Under the pieces are notes generated by a model that was not told the DNA's origin, ran no database searches, and worked only from the letters and a program-made list of their open reading frames with translations. A stretch of 64,000 nt of DNA, from NCBI RefSeq assembly GCF_004114955.1, contig NZ_CP030053.1:3596001-3660000 (forward strand), written 5' to 3'. The stretch comes from Bradyrhizobium guangzhouense (GTDB lineage: Bacteria; Pseudomonadota; Alphaproteobacteria; Rhizobiales; Xanthobacteraceae). The first letter of the stretch is position 1. Every line of letters begins with the position of its first letter. A program made the position numbers and the translations under genes. Of this stretch, positions 1-8,196 are shown piece by piece.

Positions 1-1220
1 TGCAGTTTGTTGAGGAACCCGGTCGACGGATAACCGCGGGCGGCCTGCCAGCGCTTGAGCACCGCCCGGGTGTCGTCGTTGAACGCACCGGTTACTTTGG
101 TGTCGAAGCCGAGCCCGTTGAGGCGGCGCTGCACGTCGCGGCGCTGACCCTTGTCGAGGCCGATCTGGTCCTCGGTGAGCTGGCTGGCGTCGTCGGTGAA
201 TGTCGCGGGATCGACACCGGCATTGAGGTTGCGGGTGGTGGTCGACGGACCATTCTGGATCGCCGCGAGCCGCGCCATTGCCAGCGGCTTGAACTGACCA
301 TTGGGATAAGCGGACAGGTAGGCGTTGAGCTCTTCCGGCTTGTTGGATTCCTTTACCGAGCGCCAGAACTCGACTTCAGCCTCGGAGTTGCCGGCCGCCG
401 TGGCTGGCGCGGCAGTTGCCGTCGGGGCTGCATTGGCGACTTGGGTGGTCGGCGCCTGGTTGAGATAGACGGCACCGATCAAATTGGTGTGGCCCCAGGG
501 AAGCTGGCCCTTGTGGGTCTCTTCATTGACCTGCGCACGCACCGAGGTCATCGCCTGCTGGATCTCTACGCCGGGCTTGGTGATGTTGTCGATCAGCGCA
601 CGGGTGAACGGGCTGTTGTTGCCCTCCTGACCGTCGAGCGCAGTCTGGCCGGGGCCAGTAGCGAACGCGATCAGCGTGCCTTCGCCCGACTTCATCTCGG
701 CAAGACCGCTGCCGACATTGACGCTGCGGGTGGCCGAGTTCGACTTGATCTTGGCGGCGAAGGGGTTGTCGCGGCAAGCATCGAGGAACACGAGCTTGAC
801 CTTGGCATCGCCCATGGTCTGGTCGAGCGTCAGGTCGATGTTGATGGCGGCGCCGAGCTTGACGTCCATCTCCGATTTGATGTCGGCATCGACGGGCAGC
901 AGATAGTTGGTGCCGCCGACGGCAATGCCGTGGCCGGCATAATAGAACACGGCGATGTCGGAGCCTTGGGCCTTGCGGCCGAAGTCGAGCAGCTTCTCGG
1001 TCATCTGGTCGCGGGTGAGGTTGGATCCCTCGATCACCTCGAAACCGACATTGCGCAACGTCGATGCCATCGCCTTGGCGTCGATCGGCGGGTTCGGCAA
1101 TTGCGCGACGTTCTTGTAGGCGCCGTTGCCGACGACAAAGGCGACGCGGCGGTCGGCCTTGGCGGCGCTGACCGACAGCGCCATGCACATCAGCGAAACG
1201 ATGATGATGAGAGTGCGCAT
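1..1220 (-). CDS. Caspase-family (peptidase C14) protein, C-terminus cut by window edge
   Basis: Secreted caspase-like cysteine protease, incomplete at its C-terminus. The start at 1220 gives an N-terminal signal peptide (MRTLIIIIVSLMCMALSVSA). The caspase fold follows, with the catalytic His in YYAGHGIA (about residue 97) and the catalytic Cys in FLDACRDNPF (about residue 149), so the His/Cys dyad is intact. After about residue 270 comes a low-complexity Ala/Thr linker. The last visible stretch (DVQRRLNGLGFDTKVTGAFN) resembles a peptidoglycan-binding-type repeat. Such caspase-plus-repeat proteins are numerous in Bradyrhizobium, and their substrates are generally unknown. At least 406 residues are visible. 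It is transcribed away from the neighbour at 1432-2307 with about 210 bp between. The protease family is firm; the substrate and role are not known. Confidence 0.85.
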   Translation of the reverse strand, partial: MRTLIIIVSLMCMALSVSAAKADRRVAFVVGNGAYKNVAQLPNPPIDAKAMASTLRNVGFEVIEGSNLTRDQMTEKLLDFGRKAQGSDIAVFYYAGHGIAVGGTNYLLPVDADIKSEMDVKLGAAINIDLTLDQTMGDAKVKLVFLDACRDNPFAAKIKSNSATRSVNVGSGLAEMKSGEGTLIAFATGPGQTALDGQEGNNSPFTRALIDNITKPGVEIQQAMTSVRAQVNEETHKGQLPWGHTNLIGAVYLNQAPTTQVANAAPTATAAPATAAGNSEAEVEFWRSVKESNKPEELNAYLSAYPNGQFKPLAMARLAAIQNGPSTTTRNLNAGVDPATFTDDASQLTEDQIGLDKGQRRDVQRRLNGLGFDTKVTGAFNDDTRAVLKRWQAARGYPSTGFLNKL

Positions 1221-1431
1221 CTGAAATCCCCAATAGAATCGAATGACAAGCAACAACAGATTGGTGTCGAACCTACACGAAAGCGCCTGGCCTCGCGCCA
1301 GCAAAACGACCGATCACGCAACTGACCCAACCCGCTGCTCTGTGATCGAATGTGCACGATGGAATGCCCCTCCAACGTGATCCAAATCACGCTCGACCAC
1401 TTGGATGTGTCGCAGCAGTCCGCGCGCCGGT

Positions 1432-2307
1432 TCACCGTGCGCGGGCGGGAACCGGCGCTGGCGGCTTCAAATTAAGGAGATTGCCGCACAGGATCAGGGC
1501 CGCGCCAAACACGGTCCAGGCATCGAGCCGCTCGGAATAGAGCAGCCAGCCGGCGGTCGCGGTGAGGGGAACCCGCAGGAAGTCCATGGGAACGACGATT
1601 GTGGCGTCAGCGTAGCGCAGCGCACTGGCGAGGCAGTAGTGCGAGAAAGTGCCGCAGACCCCGATGACAAACAGCCAGCCCCACAGTGTCGGCGACGGCC
1701 AGGTCCAGACGTAGACCGTCGGCAATAAGCCCATCACCATCTGGACCACAATCATCCAGAACAGGATCGACAAGGCGCTCTCGGTCCGGGTCAGCGACTT
1801 CGCCAAAGCCATCGAAATGCTGAATCCGATCGCAGCCCCGAGCGCGATCAACTGGCCCGGATTGATCTCGCCGGTAGCGGGTCGGACGATCATGACGACG
1901 CCGACGATGCCGAGCACGACGGCGGCGATCTTCCAGAGCGTCATCCGCTCGGACAGGAACGTCGCGGCGAGCAACGCCGTCCAGATCGGCATCGTGAACT
2001 CGATCGCGACGACCTGGCCGATTCCGATCAGCATCAGCGCGTAGAACCAGCCGAGCTGCGCAAAATAATGCACGCCGTTACGCGCCAGATGCTGGGGCAG
2101 GCGCCTGGTCGCAACCGCCTTGAAGCCGCCTGCGCGGTAAATGATCGGCAGCAGCAGCGTGAAGCCGATCAGCGAGCGGACCTCCATGATTTCAAAGACG
2201 TTGAGGAAGCGGGTGGTCTCACGGCCGGCAACCGCCATGACCAGCATCAGGGACAGCCAGCCGGCCATCCACAGTGCAGCCATCGATTTCGACGGTGTTG
2301 GGCTCAT
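1432..2307 (-). CDS. EamA/DMT-family transporter
   Basis: Drug/metabolite-type inner-membrane permease of 291 residues from the ATG at 2307. It shows about ten hydrophobic segments in two homologous halves. The first half ends at the LGIVGVVMIVRP segment and the second at LILCGNLLNL, which is the usual EamA duplication. Members export small metabolites or amino acids, and the substrate cannot be read from sequence. The frame stays open upstream of 2307 with an Ala/Pro-rich stretch, so a GTG start around 2430 is possible. The ATG was chosen because the first membrane helix follows about 10 residues later. The neighbouring small secreted-protein genes give no functional clue. Confidence 0.8.
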   Translation of the reverse strand: MSPTPSKSMAALWMAGWLSLMLVMAVAGRETTRFLNVFEIMEVRSLIGFTLLLPIIYRAGGFKAVATRRLPQHLARNGVHYFAQLGWFYALMLIGIGQVVAIEFTMPIWTALLAATFLSERMTLWKIAAVVLGIVGVVMIVRPATGEINPGQLIALGAAIGFSISMALAKSLTRTESALSILFWMIVVQMVMGLLPTVYVWTWPSPTLWGWLFVIGVCGTFSHYCLASALRYADATIVVPMDFLRVPLTATAGWLLYSERLDAWTVFGAALILCGNLLNLKPPAPVPARAR

Positions 2308-2522
2308 CGGTGCGGGCAGGACATCGAACCAGGGGGGGAGGCCGGTATCGGCGACATCGGCGGTGTTTGCAACGGCCAAATCTGCCGGTGCAGCGATGCG
2401 CGGCGGCGGCGCCAAGGTCGAGATCGAGACCACGGCATCCGTGCCGAATTCATCAGATCCTGCGCAAAAAAATCGACCCGGCGAGGTCGCCGGGTCGATG
2501 ATCGTATCGCCGTGCAGCCGTC

Positions 2523-2978
2523 CTATCTCGAGAGCGAGATATTGGCGCCGCGGAACTGGCTGTCCGCGCGCATCGTGACGCTCTGCTTGTTGCCGCTGGT
2601 TCTCAACGCGATGTTGGCGTTGAAGCCGGCGGCAGAGGCGACCACCTCGAAGTTCCCGCCGCCGCCGCGGCCCTGAAGCGAGCCGGAGATGTTGCGGCTG
2701 GCTTCGGACCAGCTGCCGGTGATCGCGCTCCCCTCGGCCTTCACGCTGGCGGACAGGTTGAACTTGTAGGCGTCGCTGGCACAGGTCAGCGACATCTCCA
2801 TGGTCGGTCCGATCGGGGCGTACTTGGCCCGGCAACGGATGCGTTCCGTCGATCCGTCCTCAAGGCTGACGGTGCCGCCGCCGCTCCAGCTGCCTGCCAG
2901 AGGTGCGAAGGGGCCGGCCTGGGCCTTGCTCTCCGAGCTGGTGGCAACAGCTGTCACCAACAAAACGGCGGCCGCCAT
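2523..2978 (-). CDS. Small secreted protein, unknown function
   Basis: A protein of about 151 residues beginning with a signal peptide (MAAAVLLVTAVATSSESKAQA). The mature part is Gly/Ser-rich and predicted to be beta-rich, with phrases such as PLAGSWSGGGTVSL and ITGSWSEASRNISGSL. The 'GSW..' pattern is shared with the upstream neighbour (3016-3366), which also ends in a GxxSGxW-type segment, so the two may be distant paralogues. The start is uncertain: ATG 2978 avoids overlap with that gene, while ATG 3068 has a better upstream purine run (GGGGAAGTGG) and would overlap it by 53 bp. No known domain recognised. Secretion is inferred from the signal peptide only. Confidence 0.6.
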   Translation of the reverse strand: MAAAVLLVTAVATSSESKAQAGPFAPLAGSWSGGGTVSLEDGSTERIRCRAKYAPIGPTMEMSLTCASDAYKFNLSASVKAEGSAITGSWSEASRNISGSLQGRGGGGNFEVVASAAGFNANIALRTSGNKQSVTMRADSQFRGANISLSR

Positions 2979-3015
2979 GAGCAGCCGCCGGTTGAGGACG
3001 TTGATTCCGAATTGC

Positions 3016-3366
3016 TTATTGGCGCGATGCTTCCCACCGCCCGCTGCATGGTATGCCTGCAGATGCTCCATTCCACTTCCCCGATCCGGCGTTGCCGCTG
3101 AGTTGACCGTTGGCATATGCACCATTGATCGAAACTTTCACAAGACCCCCACTGCCGATGGTGCCGGAAACGTTAGCGCCAGGCGCGGTGATCTTGCCGT
3201 CGGCAACCGTCAGCATGGAGCTTGCGGTCGCCTCGCAGGAACCGGTCTTGGTCACAATGGTGACTTGCCAGTTGCCGTCGTAGGGAGTCTGGGCGAAAGC
3301 GGGGGCGGCGAGGGTGGCGGTAATAACTGAAGCGGCACAGAACGCCGCGATGCGACCAAAACGCAT
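3016..3366 (-). CDS. Small secreted protein, unknown function
   Basis: A protein of 116 residues with a clear signal peptide (MRFGRIAAFCAASVITATLA, cleavage likely after APAFA). The mature part starts QTPYDGNWQVTIVTKTGSC and contains two Cys (TGSCEA and GIPCSG) that could form a disulfide in the periplasm. Short repeated Gly-rich beta-like stretches follow. It sits directly upstream of the similar gene at 2523-2978 on the same strand, so the pair is probably co-transcribed. Function is not recognised. Confidence 0.65.
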   Translation of the reverse strand: MRFGRIAAFCAASVITATLAAPAFAQTPYDGNWQVTIVTKTGSCEATASSMLTVADGKITAPGANVSGTIGSGGLVKVSINGAYANGQLSGNAGSGKWNGASAGIPCSGRWEASRQ

Positions 3367-3562
3367 GAATTCCGTCCTTGAATGTGTCTGATATGCTGAC
3401 CGTTATTCGGGCCAAATGTGACGGAAATTTGGTGCAATGCAAAGTCGAAAATTGTTCCTTTGAGAACAATGGTTTATTTGCGTTTTTGGCTCCATTTTTT
3501 GAAGCAGAATCAATGCGGCCTCACGTTAATCGTTAACGTGAGAGCGACTCAGGAAAGGCTTC

Positions 3563-4150
3563 CTAGGAAAGACTCGGCGCCGAGGTCGCGAATTGCTCGT
3601 CCTGACTTTTGGCCGGCAGCGCCTTGTGGACCTTGGCGTAGTCGATTACGTCGGCAAGCAGCTTGAGCCCGAGCGGGGCCAGCGCACGTTCCCAGAGCTC
3701 GCGGGCGGTCTCGCCCTTCTTCACGAAGCACCAATCCTGCGCGGCGATGGCGCCGGCGTCCATGCGGTCGGCAAGGTGATAGATCGTGCCGCCGGCGATC
3801 GGGTCGCCTTCCTTGATGGTCCATTCCACCGCGGCCTTGCCGCGATGGCGCGGCAGCAACGAGGGGTGATAGCCGATCCCGCCGAGCTTGCTGGCTGCAA
3901 GCGCGTCCTTGCCGATCCGGGCATGGCTATGGGCCGTAATGATCAGATCGGTCTCAGGGGCGATCTCGGAGGCCACCACCAGCTTCGGATTGGCCTGCAC
4001 CACCACCTCGATGCCGGCAGCCTTGGCAGTCGCGGCCAGGCGGTCGTCTGCGTCGGCCACCACGACCCGCACAATCGAGACGCCGTGCTCGCGGAGCATG
4101 TTCAGGGTGGTCACGCCGAAATGGCGGGAGCCGACGAGGGTGATGCGCAT
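3563..4150 (-). CDS. Formyltransferase-family protein with altered active-site triad
   Basis: A 195-residue stand-alone formyltransferase N-domain, the fold of Fmt, PurN and ArnA. The hallmark HPSLLPRHRG loop lies at residues 95-104 and the acidic residue is Asp131 (DRMDAG). The 36-residue spacing between His95 and Asp131 equals that of E. coli Fmt His108-Asp144. The catalytic Asn two residues before the His (Fmt Asn106) is Gly93 here (GIGYHP). At 195 residues it also lacks the C-terminal tRNA-binding domain of Fmt. It probably transfers or hydrolyses a one-carbon group on a small substrate, but this is inference. ATG 4150 is the only reasonable start. The flanking genes are unrelated. Confidence 0.75.
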   Translation of the reverse strand: MRITLVGSRHFGVTTLNMLREHGVSIVRVVVADADDRLAATAKAAGIEVVVQANPKLVVASEIAPETDLIITAHSHARIGKDALAASKLGGIGYHPSLLPRHRGKAAVEWTIKEGDPIAGGTIYHLADRMDAGAIAAQDWCFVKKGETARELWERALAPLGLKLLADVIDYAKVHKALPAKSQDEQFATSAPSLS

Positions 4151-4340
4151 GGGGGTCTGTTCCGTCTCGCAGCTGCGTCATCTCCCGATAACACGTCCGG
4201 ACGCCCTGTCACCACCCGCGCGGCATTTGCGCCGGTTATCAACAATGCGGGCGTGCACAAGGCCGATGAACTCGGCGATTGCGCCGTGCGCCATTCCGGT
4301 GCTTCCATATGGGCACCGCGACCTGAGCCGGAGCCAGCAT

Positions 4341-4625
4341 ATGCGTTGCGCGTTGTCTGTCATTTTCGCGACACTGATGGTGGCGGCTTCGGCCCACGCC
4401 GGTGGACTATACCCGGCCATCCCGCCCGAAATCGGCGTGGCGCCGTTTATTGGCCCGACCTGGGACGGCTATCGCTGCGCTGAAGGCACGATCTACAATT
4501 TCTACCACGACGCCTATTACGGCGAGGAGCCGCCGGCGCTCCATCGCGGCTACGCCTACAGACCGTATTACCGCTACAGCGCTTATCGGAAATGGCCGCG
4601 CAAATACTTCTGCGTCACGGACTGA
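4341..4625 (+). CDS. Small secreted Tyr-rich protein, unknown function
   Basis: A 94-residue protein starting at ATG 4341 with a signal peptide (MRCALSVIFATLMVAASAHA). The mature part is rich in Tyr and Pro (YNFYHDAYYGEEPP, YRPYYRYSAYRK) and has two Cys, one in GYRCAEG and one near the end (KYFCVTD), which may pair. The frame is open further upstream without a signal peptide, so the internal ATG is preferred. No known domain; proteins of this kind are common in Bradyrhizobium. A strong hairpin terminator lies 150 bp downstream. Confidence 0.6.
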   Translation: MRCALSVIFATLMVAASAHAGGLYPAIPPEIGVAPFIGPTWDGYRCAEGTIYNFYHDAYYGEEPPALHRGYAYRPYYRYSAYRKWPRKYFCVTD

Positions 4626-4963
4626 GCGTTGCCGCAGCGCCACGGTCGGCGGCAAATGATCGATGCGACGGTTCCTGTGTCTGGTTTTTAACAGAGCAAT
4701 CCATCGTGTGCGGTTAGACTCCGCGCCAACCGGGGCTGGTCAGATTTCATTCCGGATCCGTTTTTGAACCCGGCTTGGGCCGCTGGCACGTTCGCCAGCG
4801 GCCTTTTCGTTGTCCGCCGCACCGGATCATCAAACGGTAACACGTTCTCAACCTCGTTGTCGTATCGACGAATCCGTCGCGGATTTGTATTGCGTACCGC
4901 GACACCAAAAATGTTCCGCCGGCGTGGGTGCGCCGCGCGGGCATTTTTGCCGGGACCGATGTC
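4626..4963. other. Gene-free stretch of 338 bp with one strong terminator
   Basis: No convincing coding frame. Its only clear element is the intrinsic terminator at 4778-4803. The 90-150 bp before that hairpin could be a long 3' untranslated region of the gene ending at 4625 or an independent small RNA. No convincing promoter was seen. Confidence 0.4.
4778..4808 (+). terminator. Rho-independent terminator (perfect 10-bp stem)
   Basis: Arms GGCCGCTGGC (4778-4787) and GCCAGCGGCC (4794-4803) are perfect complements with a 6-nt loop ACGTTC, followed by a TTTTC tract. It points along the plus strand, 153 bp after the stop of the small secreted-protein gene. It either ends a long 3' UTR or marks the end of an unannotated small RNA. 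Confidence 0.75.
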
Positions 4964-5200
4964 ATGTCGAACGCAATTGCGCAGATCGTGGACGCCTATG
5001 TGCGGCTGAAGAACCGCCGTGGCCTCGACGAGCTGATGATGCACAGGCAGCGGCTCGCCGTCGATCTGAAGAGCAGGTCGGGTGCCTACGATTTCAGCCT
5101 GCCGATCAGCAAGATCGACGAGGAGATCGCAATCATCGAGGAAGGCCTCAGCCGCCTGAAGGCTGAAGCCACCGACACCGGCACAACGCGTCCGATCTGA
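4964..5200 (+). CDS. Conserved-type small helical protein, unknown function
   Basis: A 78-residue protein from ATG 4964 (MSNAIAQIVDAYVRLKNRRG). It is predicted to be nearly all helical, with a charged heptad-like pattern (LKSRSGAYDFSLPISKIDEE, then IIEEGLSRLKAEA), which suggests a coiled coil. It has no signal peptide or membrane segment and is probably cytoplasmic. It ends 3 bp before the converging gene at 5204-5506, which is also small and helical. No function recognised. Confidence 0.6.
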   Translation: MSNAIAQIVDAYVRLKNRRGLDELMMHRQRLAVDLKSRSGAYDFSLPISKIDEEIAIIEEGLSRLKAEATDTGTTRPI

Positions 5201-5203
5201 CGC

Positions 5204-5506
5204 TTAGTCGCGCCGTCCGCCGTCGATCACGGTGAACAACGGCCGCGCCGGGGTCGGCTCGACCAGCAATTCCTCCACCAGCGCGGTGGCCGCGTCGACA
5301 TATTTGCGCGTGGGCTTGTCGAGCTCGCGTTTGGCCTCGTCATCAAGCGCGACCTTTGCGGCTTCGACCAGCTTGCGCATCCGCGCCGCGTGGTCGTCGC
5401 CTGCCGTCAGCGTCGCACGTGCCAGCGAGCGCAGCACGAACAGCTCGCCTTCGAGGCGAAGCAGGCGGTCGTTGAGCCGGGTGAGGACAGCGTTGAGGTC
5501 GGCCAT
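5204..5506 (-). CDS. Small helical hypothetical protein
   Basis: A 100-residue cytoplasmic protein from ATG 5506. It begins MADLNAVLTRLNDRLLRLEG, with Leu/Arg heptads suggesting a coiled coil over residues 1-35. A helical middle (KLVEAAKVALDDEAKRELD) and a short tail (PLFTVIDGGRRD) follow. It converges on the gene at 4964-5200. No recognised domain. Confidence 0.6.
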   Translation of the reverse strand: MADLNAVLTRLNDRLLRLEGELFVLRSLARATLTAGDDHAARMRKLVEAAKVALDDEAKRELDKPTRKYVDAATALVEELLVEPTPARPLFTVIDGGRRD

Positions 5507-5618
5507 AACGTTCAGTTAATTGGCGTGCGGTTCGTTGCAGGGATCCTGACCGGTCTAGCTGTCATCGGTGAACGGAGTGCAAATACCGAAGGCGCAATTG
5601 GGCCGATCTTGCCCGGGA

Positions 5619-7661
5619 TCAAGCCGCATTTCGCGCCAGATAGTCGCGCGCGAAGGCCAGATACCAGTCGAGGCAGGCCGGATTGGCCATCGCCTCCTTG
5701 TTGATGACCTTCTCGACGGGGTGGCCGAGCAGCAGCTTCTTGATCGGCAGCTCCTGCTTCTTGCCCGACAGCGTGCGCGGGATCTCGGCGACCGCAAAGA
5801 TCTCGTTCGGCAGGAATCGGCGTGAGAGGCCCGCCTCGATCGCCTTGTTGATCTTCGCCTGCATCGCGCCATCGAAGGCGACGCCCTCGCGCAGCACCAC
5901 GAATAACGGCATGTAACTCTCGCGCCCGAGATATTCGAGGTCGACGACGAGGCTGTCGAGCACCTCCGGCAGTGCCTCGATCGCGGAATAGAGCTCGCTC
6001 GTGCCCATGCGCAGGCCATGCCGGTTGATCGTCGCATCGCTGCGGCCGTAGATCACGCAAGAGCCATCCGGGTTGACCTTGAGCCAGTCACCGTGCCGCC
6101 ACACCGGGCCGCGGCCGCTGCCGTCGAAATTATCAGGATAGGTCTCGAAATAACTCGCGAGATAGCGCGCGTTGCCCTTGTCGTTCCAGAAATAGAGCGG
6201 CATCGACGGCATCGGTTCGGTGCAGACGAGCTCCCCGACCTCGTCGATCACGGCGCGCCCCTGTTCGCTGAAGGCTTCCACGGCGGCGCCGAGCAGGCGG
6301 CACTGCATTGCGCCTGGCGTCTGCGGCAATTCCCTGTTGCCGCCGATGAAGGCGCCGGCGAAATCGGTGCCGCCGGAGATGTTCGCCCACCAGATGTCGG
6401 CTTGCGCCTCGCTGCCATTGGTTTTCGACAATGCCGCGAAACGCGCGTTGAACCAGGCTTGCGTGTCGGCACTGAGCGGCGAGCCGGTCGAGCCTAGGCA
6501 GCGCAGACGTGAGAGATCGCCGGCGTCCGCGAGACCGATCTCGGCCTTGGCGCAATTGGCGAAGAACGCCGCGCCCGCGCCGAAGAAGGTCGCTTTCGAC
6601 TGCGCCACGAAGCGCCACAGCGTGGTCCAATCGGGCTTGTCCTTGGTGCCGCCGGGGCTGCCGTCGAAAATGCAGCAGGTCGTGCCGCTCAGCAGGCCAC
6701 CGACCTGGCTGTTCCACATGATCCAGCCCGTCGACGAGTACCAATGATAGCGCTCGCCGAAGGAATTTGCGTGATAGGAGCAGCCGATGTCGTTGTGCAG
6801 CCCCAAGAGCGCCAGCACGACGATGACGATGCCGCCATGGCCGTGCACGATTGGCTTTGGCAGGCCGGTGGTACCGCTGGAATAGACGATCCAGAGCGGA
6901 TGATCGAACGGCAGCCACGTCGGCTCGAACGCATCGACTGCGGCGTCCGTCCTTGCGGTGATATCGGAGAGCACGGCGTCAGGCGCTGCAGCCGCTTCGC
7001 TGTGCAGGATGACATGCTCGACCGTCGGCAGCGACCGCCGCAACTCGGCGACGACGTCCTTACGATCGTGCCTGCGTCCGGCATAGGTGACGGCGTCGCA
7101 GGCGATCAGCGCCTTTGGCTCGATCTGCTTGAAGCGGTCGATGACGGCAGGCGCGGCCATGTCGGGCGCGCAGACGCTCCAGACCGCGCCAATGCTGGCG
7201 CTCGCAAGAAATGCGATGATGGTCTCGGGAATGTTGGGAAGGTAGGCCGCGATGCGATCGCCGGGCTTGATCCCCTTGTCCTTCAAATGCAGCGCGAGCG
7301 CCGCCGCTTTGCGCCTCAGCTCCGGCCAGCTGGTTTCCGTGAGCTTGCCGTCCTCGCCGCTGGAGACGATCGCGGGCAGGCCGGCGGCTTCAGCCGCGTC
7401 GACATGCCGGAACACCTGCCGCGCATAGTTCACCTGAGCGCCGGGAAACCACACCGCGCCGGGCATCTTGCGCTCGGTGATGACAGCCGCAAACGGCGTC
7501 GGCGATTGCAGATCGTAATAGTCCCAGATGCTGCGCCAGAACGCATCGAGATCGCGCACCGACCATTGCCGCATCTCCTCGTAAGTCGAAAAGGTCAGGC
7601 CGCGTTGCGCGGCGAGCCAATTGCGGTAGAGGGCGATCTGCGGGACGAAAGGTGCGGTCAT
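5619..7661 (-). CDS. Acetoacetate-CoA ligase (acetoacetyl-CoA synthetase)
   Basis: A 680-residue adenylate-forming enzyme that activates acetoacetate to acetoacetyl-CoA, the re-entry step after polyhydroxybutyrate and ketone-body breakdown. The ATP-binding signature is intact (YSSGTTGLPKPIVHGHGG, roughly residues 260-277). The C-terminal catalytic Lys motif is present (IPRTLSGKKQELPIKKL). The N-terminal region (RGLTFSTYEEMRQWSVRDLD, then FWRSIWDYYDLQS) and the SVCAPDMAAPAVIDRF segment match the acetoacetyl-CoA synthetase branch rather than acetyl-CoA synthetase. Length is normal for the family. The start at ATG 7661 follows a long inverted repeat 8 nt upstream (7670-7722), which may control expression. 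It is monocistronic as far as can be seen. Confidence 0.9.
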   Translation of the reverse strand: MTAPFVPQIALYRNWLAAQRGLTFSTYEEMRQWSVRDLDAFWRSIWDYYDLQSPTPFAAVITERKMPGAVWFPGAQVNYARQVFRHVDAAEAAGLPAIVSSGEDGKLTETSWPELRRKAAALALHLKDKGIKPGDRIAAYLPNIPETIIAFLASASIGAVWSVCAPDMAAPAVIDRFKQIEPKALIACDAVTYAGRRHDRKDVVAELRRSLPTVEHVILHSEAAAAPDAVLSDITARTDAAVDAFEPTWLPFDHPLWIVYSSGTTGLPKPIVHGHGGIVIVVLALLGLHNDIGCSYHANSFGERYHWYSSTGWIMWNSQVGGLLSGTTCCIFDGSPGGTKDKPDWTTLWRFVAQSKATFFGAGAAFFANCAKAEIGLADAGDLSRLRCLGSTGSPLSADTQAWFNARFAALSKTNGSEAQADIWWANISGGTDFAGAFIGGNRELPQTPGAMQCRLLGAAVEAFSEQGRAVIDEVGELVCTEPMPSMPLYFWNDKGNARYLASYFETYPDNFDGSGRGPVWRHGDWLKVNPDGSCVIYGRSDATINRHGLRMGTSELYSAIEALPEVLDSLVVDLEYLGRESYMPLFVVLREGVAFDGAMQAKINKAIEAGLSRRFLPNEIFAVAEIPRTLSGKKQELPIKKLLLGHPVEKVINKEAMANPACLDWYLAFARDYLARNAA

Positions 7662-7669
7662 CTTTTATC

Positions 7670-7722
7670 GGCTTTTGTTGCGGGGAGCTGAACTTAGCCG
7701 GTGTCGCTCCTCAGCAAAAGCC
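7670..7722 (-). promoter_or_regulatory. Imperfect 17/19-nt inverted repeat in acetoacetate-CoA ligase leader
   Basis: Read on the minus strand, GGCTTTTGCTGAGGAGC (7722-7706) is followed, after 17 nt, by GCTCCCCGCAACAAAAGCC (7688-7670), its near-complement. Only a 2-nt insertion and one or two mismatches break the stem. The repeat ends 8 nt before the ATG at 7661. There is no T tract, so it is more likely a leader hairpin covering the ribosome-binding site, or an operator, than a terminator. Confidence 0.5.
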
Positions 7723-7801
7723 GCACGTTGCCCGCCGAATGGCAGGCATGACATCGCGATCGCGGCGCCCCTTCGGCCGGCCGCCGATGCCGCACCCACC
7801 G

Positions 7802-7815
7802 TTGATCTACGTCAA
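7802..7815 (+). promoter_or_regulatory. FixK/FNR-type binding site
   Basis: TTGATCTACGTCAA fits the FNR/FixK dyad TTGA-N6-TCAA exactly. It lies 90 bp before the ATG of the small secreted-protein gene at 7906, far enough for a class II FixK2-activated promoter with a start near 7850. A second perfect dyad, GACGCA-CGT-TGCGTC (7833-7847), lies between box and gene. Confidence 0.5.
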
Positions 7816-7905
7816 CGTTGCCCATGGACCGCGACGCACGTTGCGTCCAGCCAGGCTGGGGCGGCAGCCATCCCCCATCCACGCGTGCAACGAGGGAGGA
7901 TCACG

Positions 7906-8175
7906 ATGCGCCGGAGCGAACGTCTTTCGATGAAGTCAGTGGTTGTCGCAGCGATTGCGGCTGCCGGTCTCTTGGGGACCGTCGGTGTCGCGCTCGGCCC
8001 GACACCCGCGAGGGCCGTGGTCTATTGCCAGTACATCGATTATCCGCCGTCCTGCGTCGCACGCGCCGGCGTGGTGCTGCGGCCGCGGCCTGTTGCACGT
8101 GCTGCGGTTCGGGCCGGCACGGCGAGCCGGACCAATCTGAACGGCGGTGTCAATCGCGTCGGCGTGCGTCGCTAG
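7906..8175 (+). CDS. Small secreted basic protein
   Basis: An 89-residue protein. ATG 7906 is preceded by an excellent SD (AGGGAGGA, 7893-7900), which decides the start over the longer open frame. It has a signal peptide (SMKSVVVAAIAAAGLLGTVG, cleavage near PTPARA). Two Cys (VVYCQYIDYPPSC) follow, then an Arg/Ala/Val-rich tail (VVLRPRPVARAAVRAGTAS) that makes the mature protein very basic. The FixK-type box upstream suggests induction at low oxygen. No known domain. Confidence 0.7.
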   Translation: MRRSERLSMKSVVVAAIAAAGLLGTVGVALGPTPARAVVYCQYIDYPPSCVARAGVVLRPRPVARAAVRAGTASRTNLNGGVNRVGVRR

Positions 8176-8196
8176 GCCGGCGTCGGGCCGCGGTTG

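Noticed and set aside
1432..2835. 467-codon version of the EamA transporter
   Set aside because: The first part is low-complexity and overlaps the gene at 2523-2978; the transporter fits from ATG 2307.
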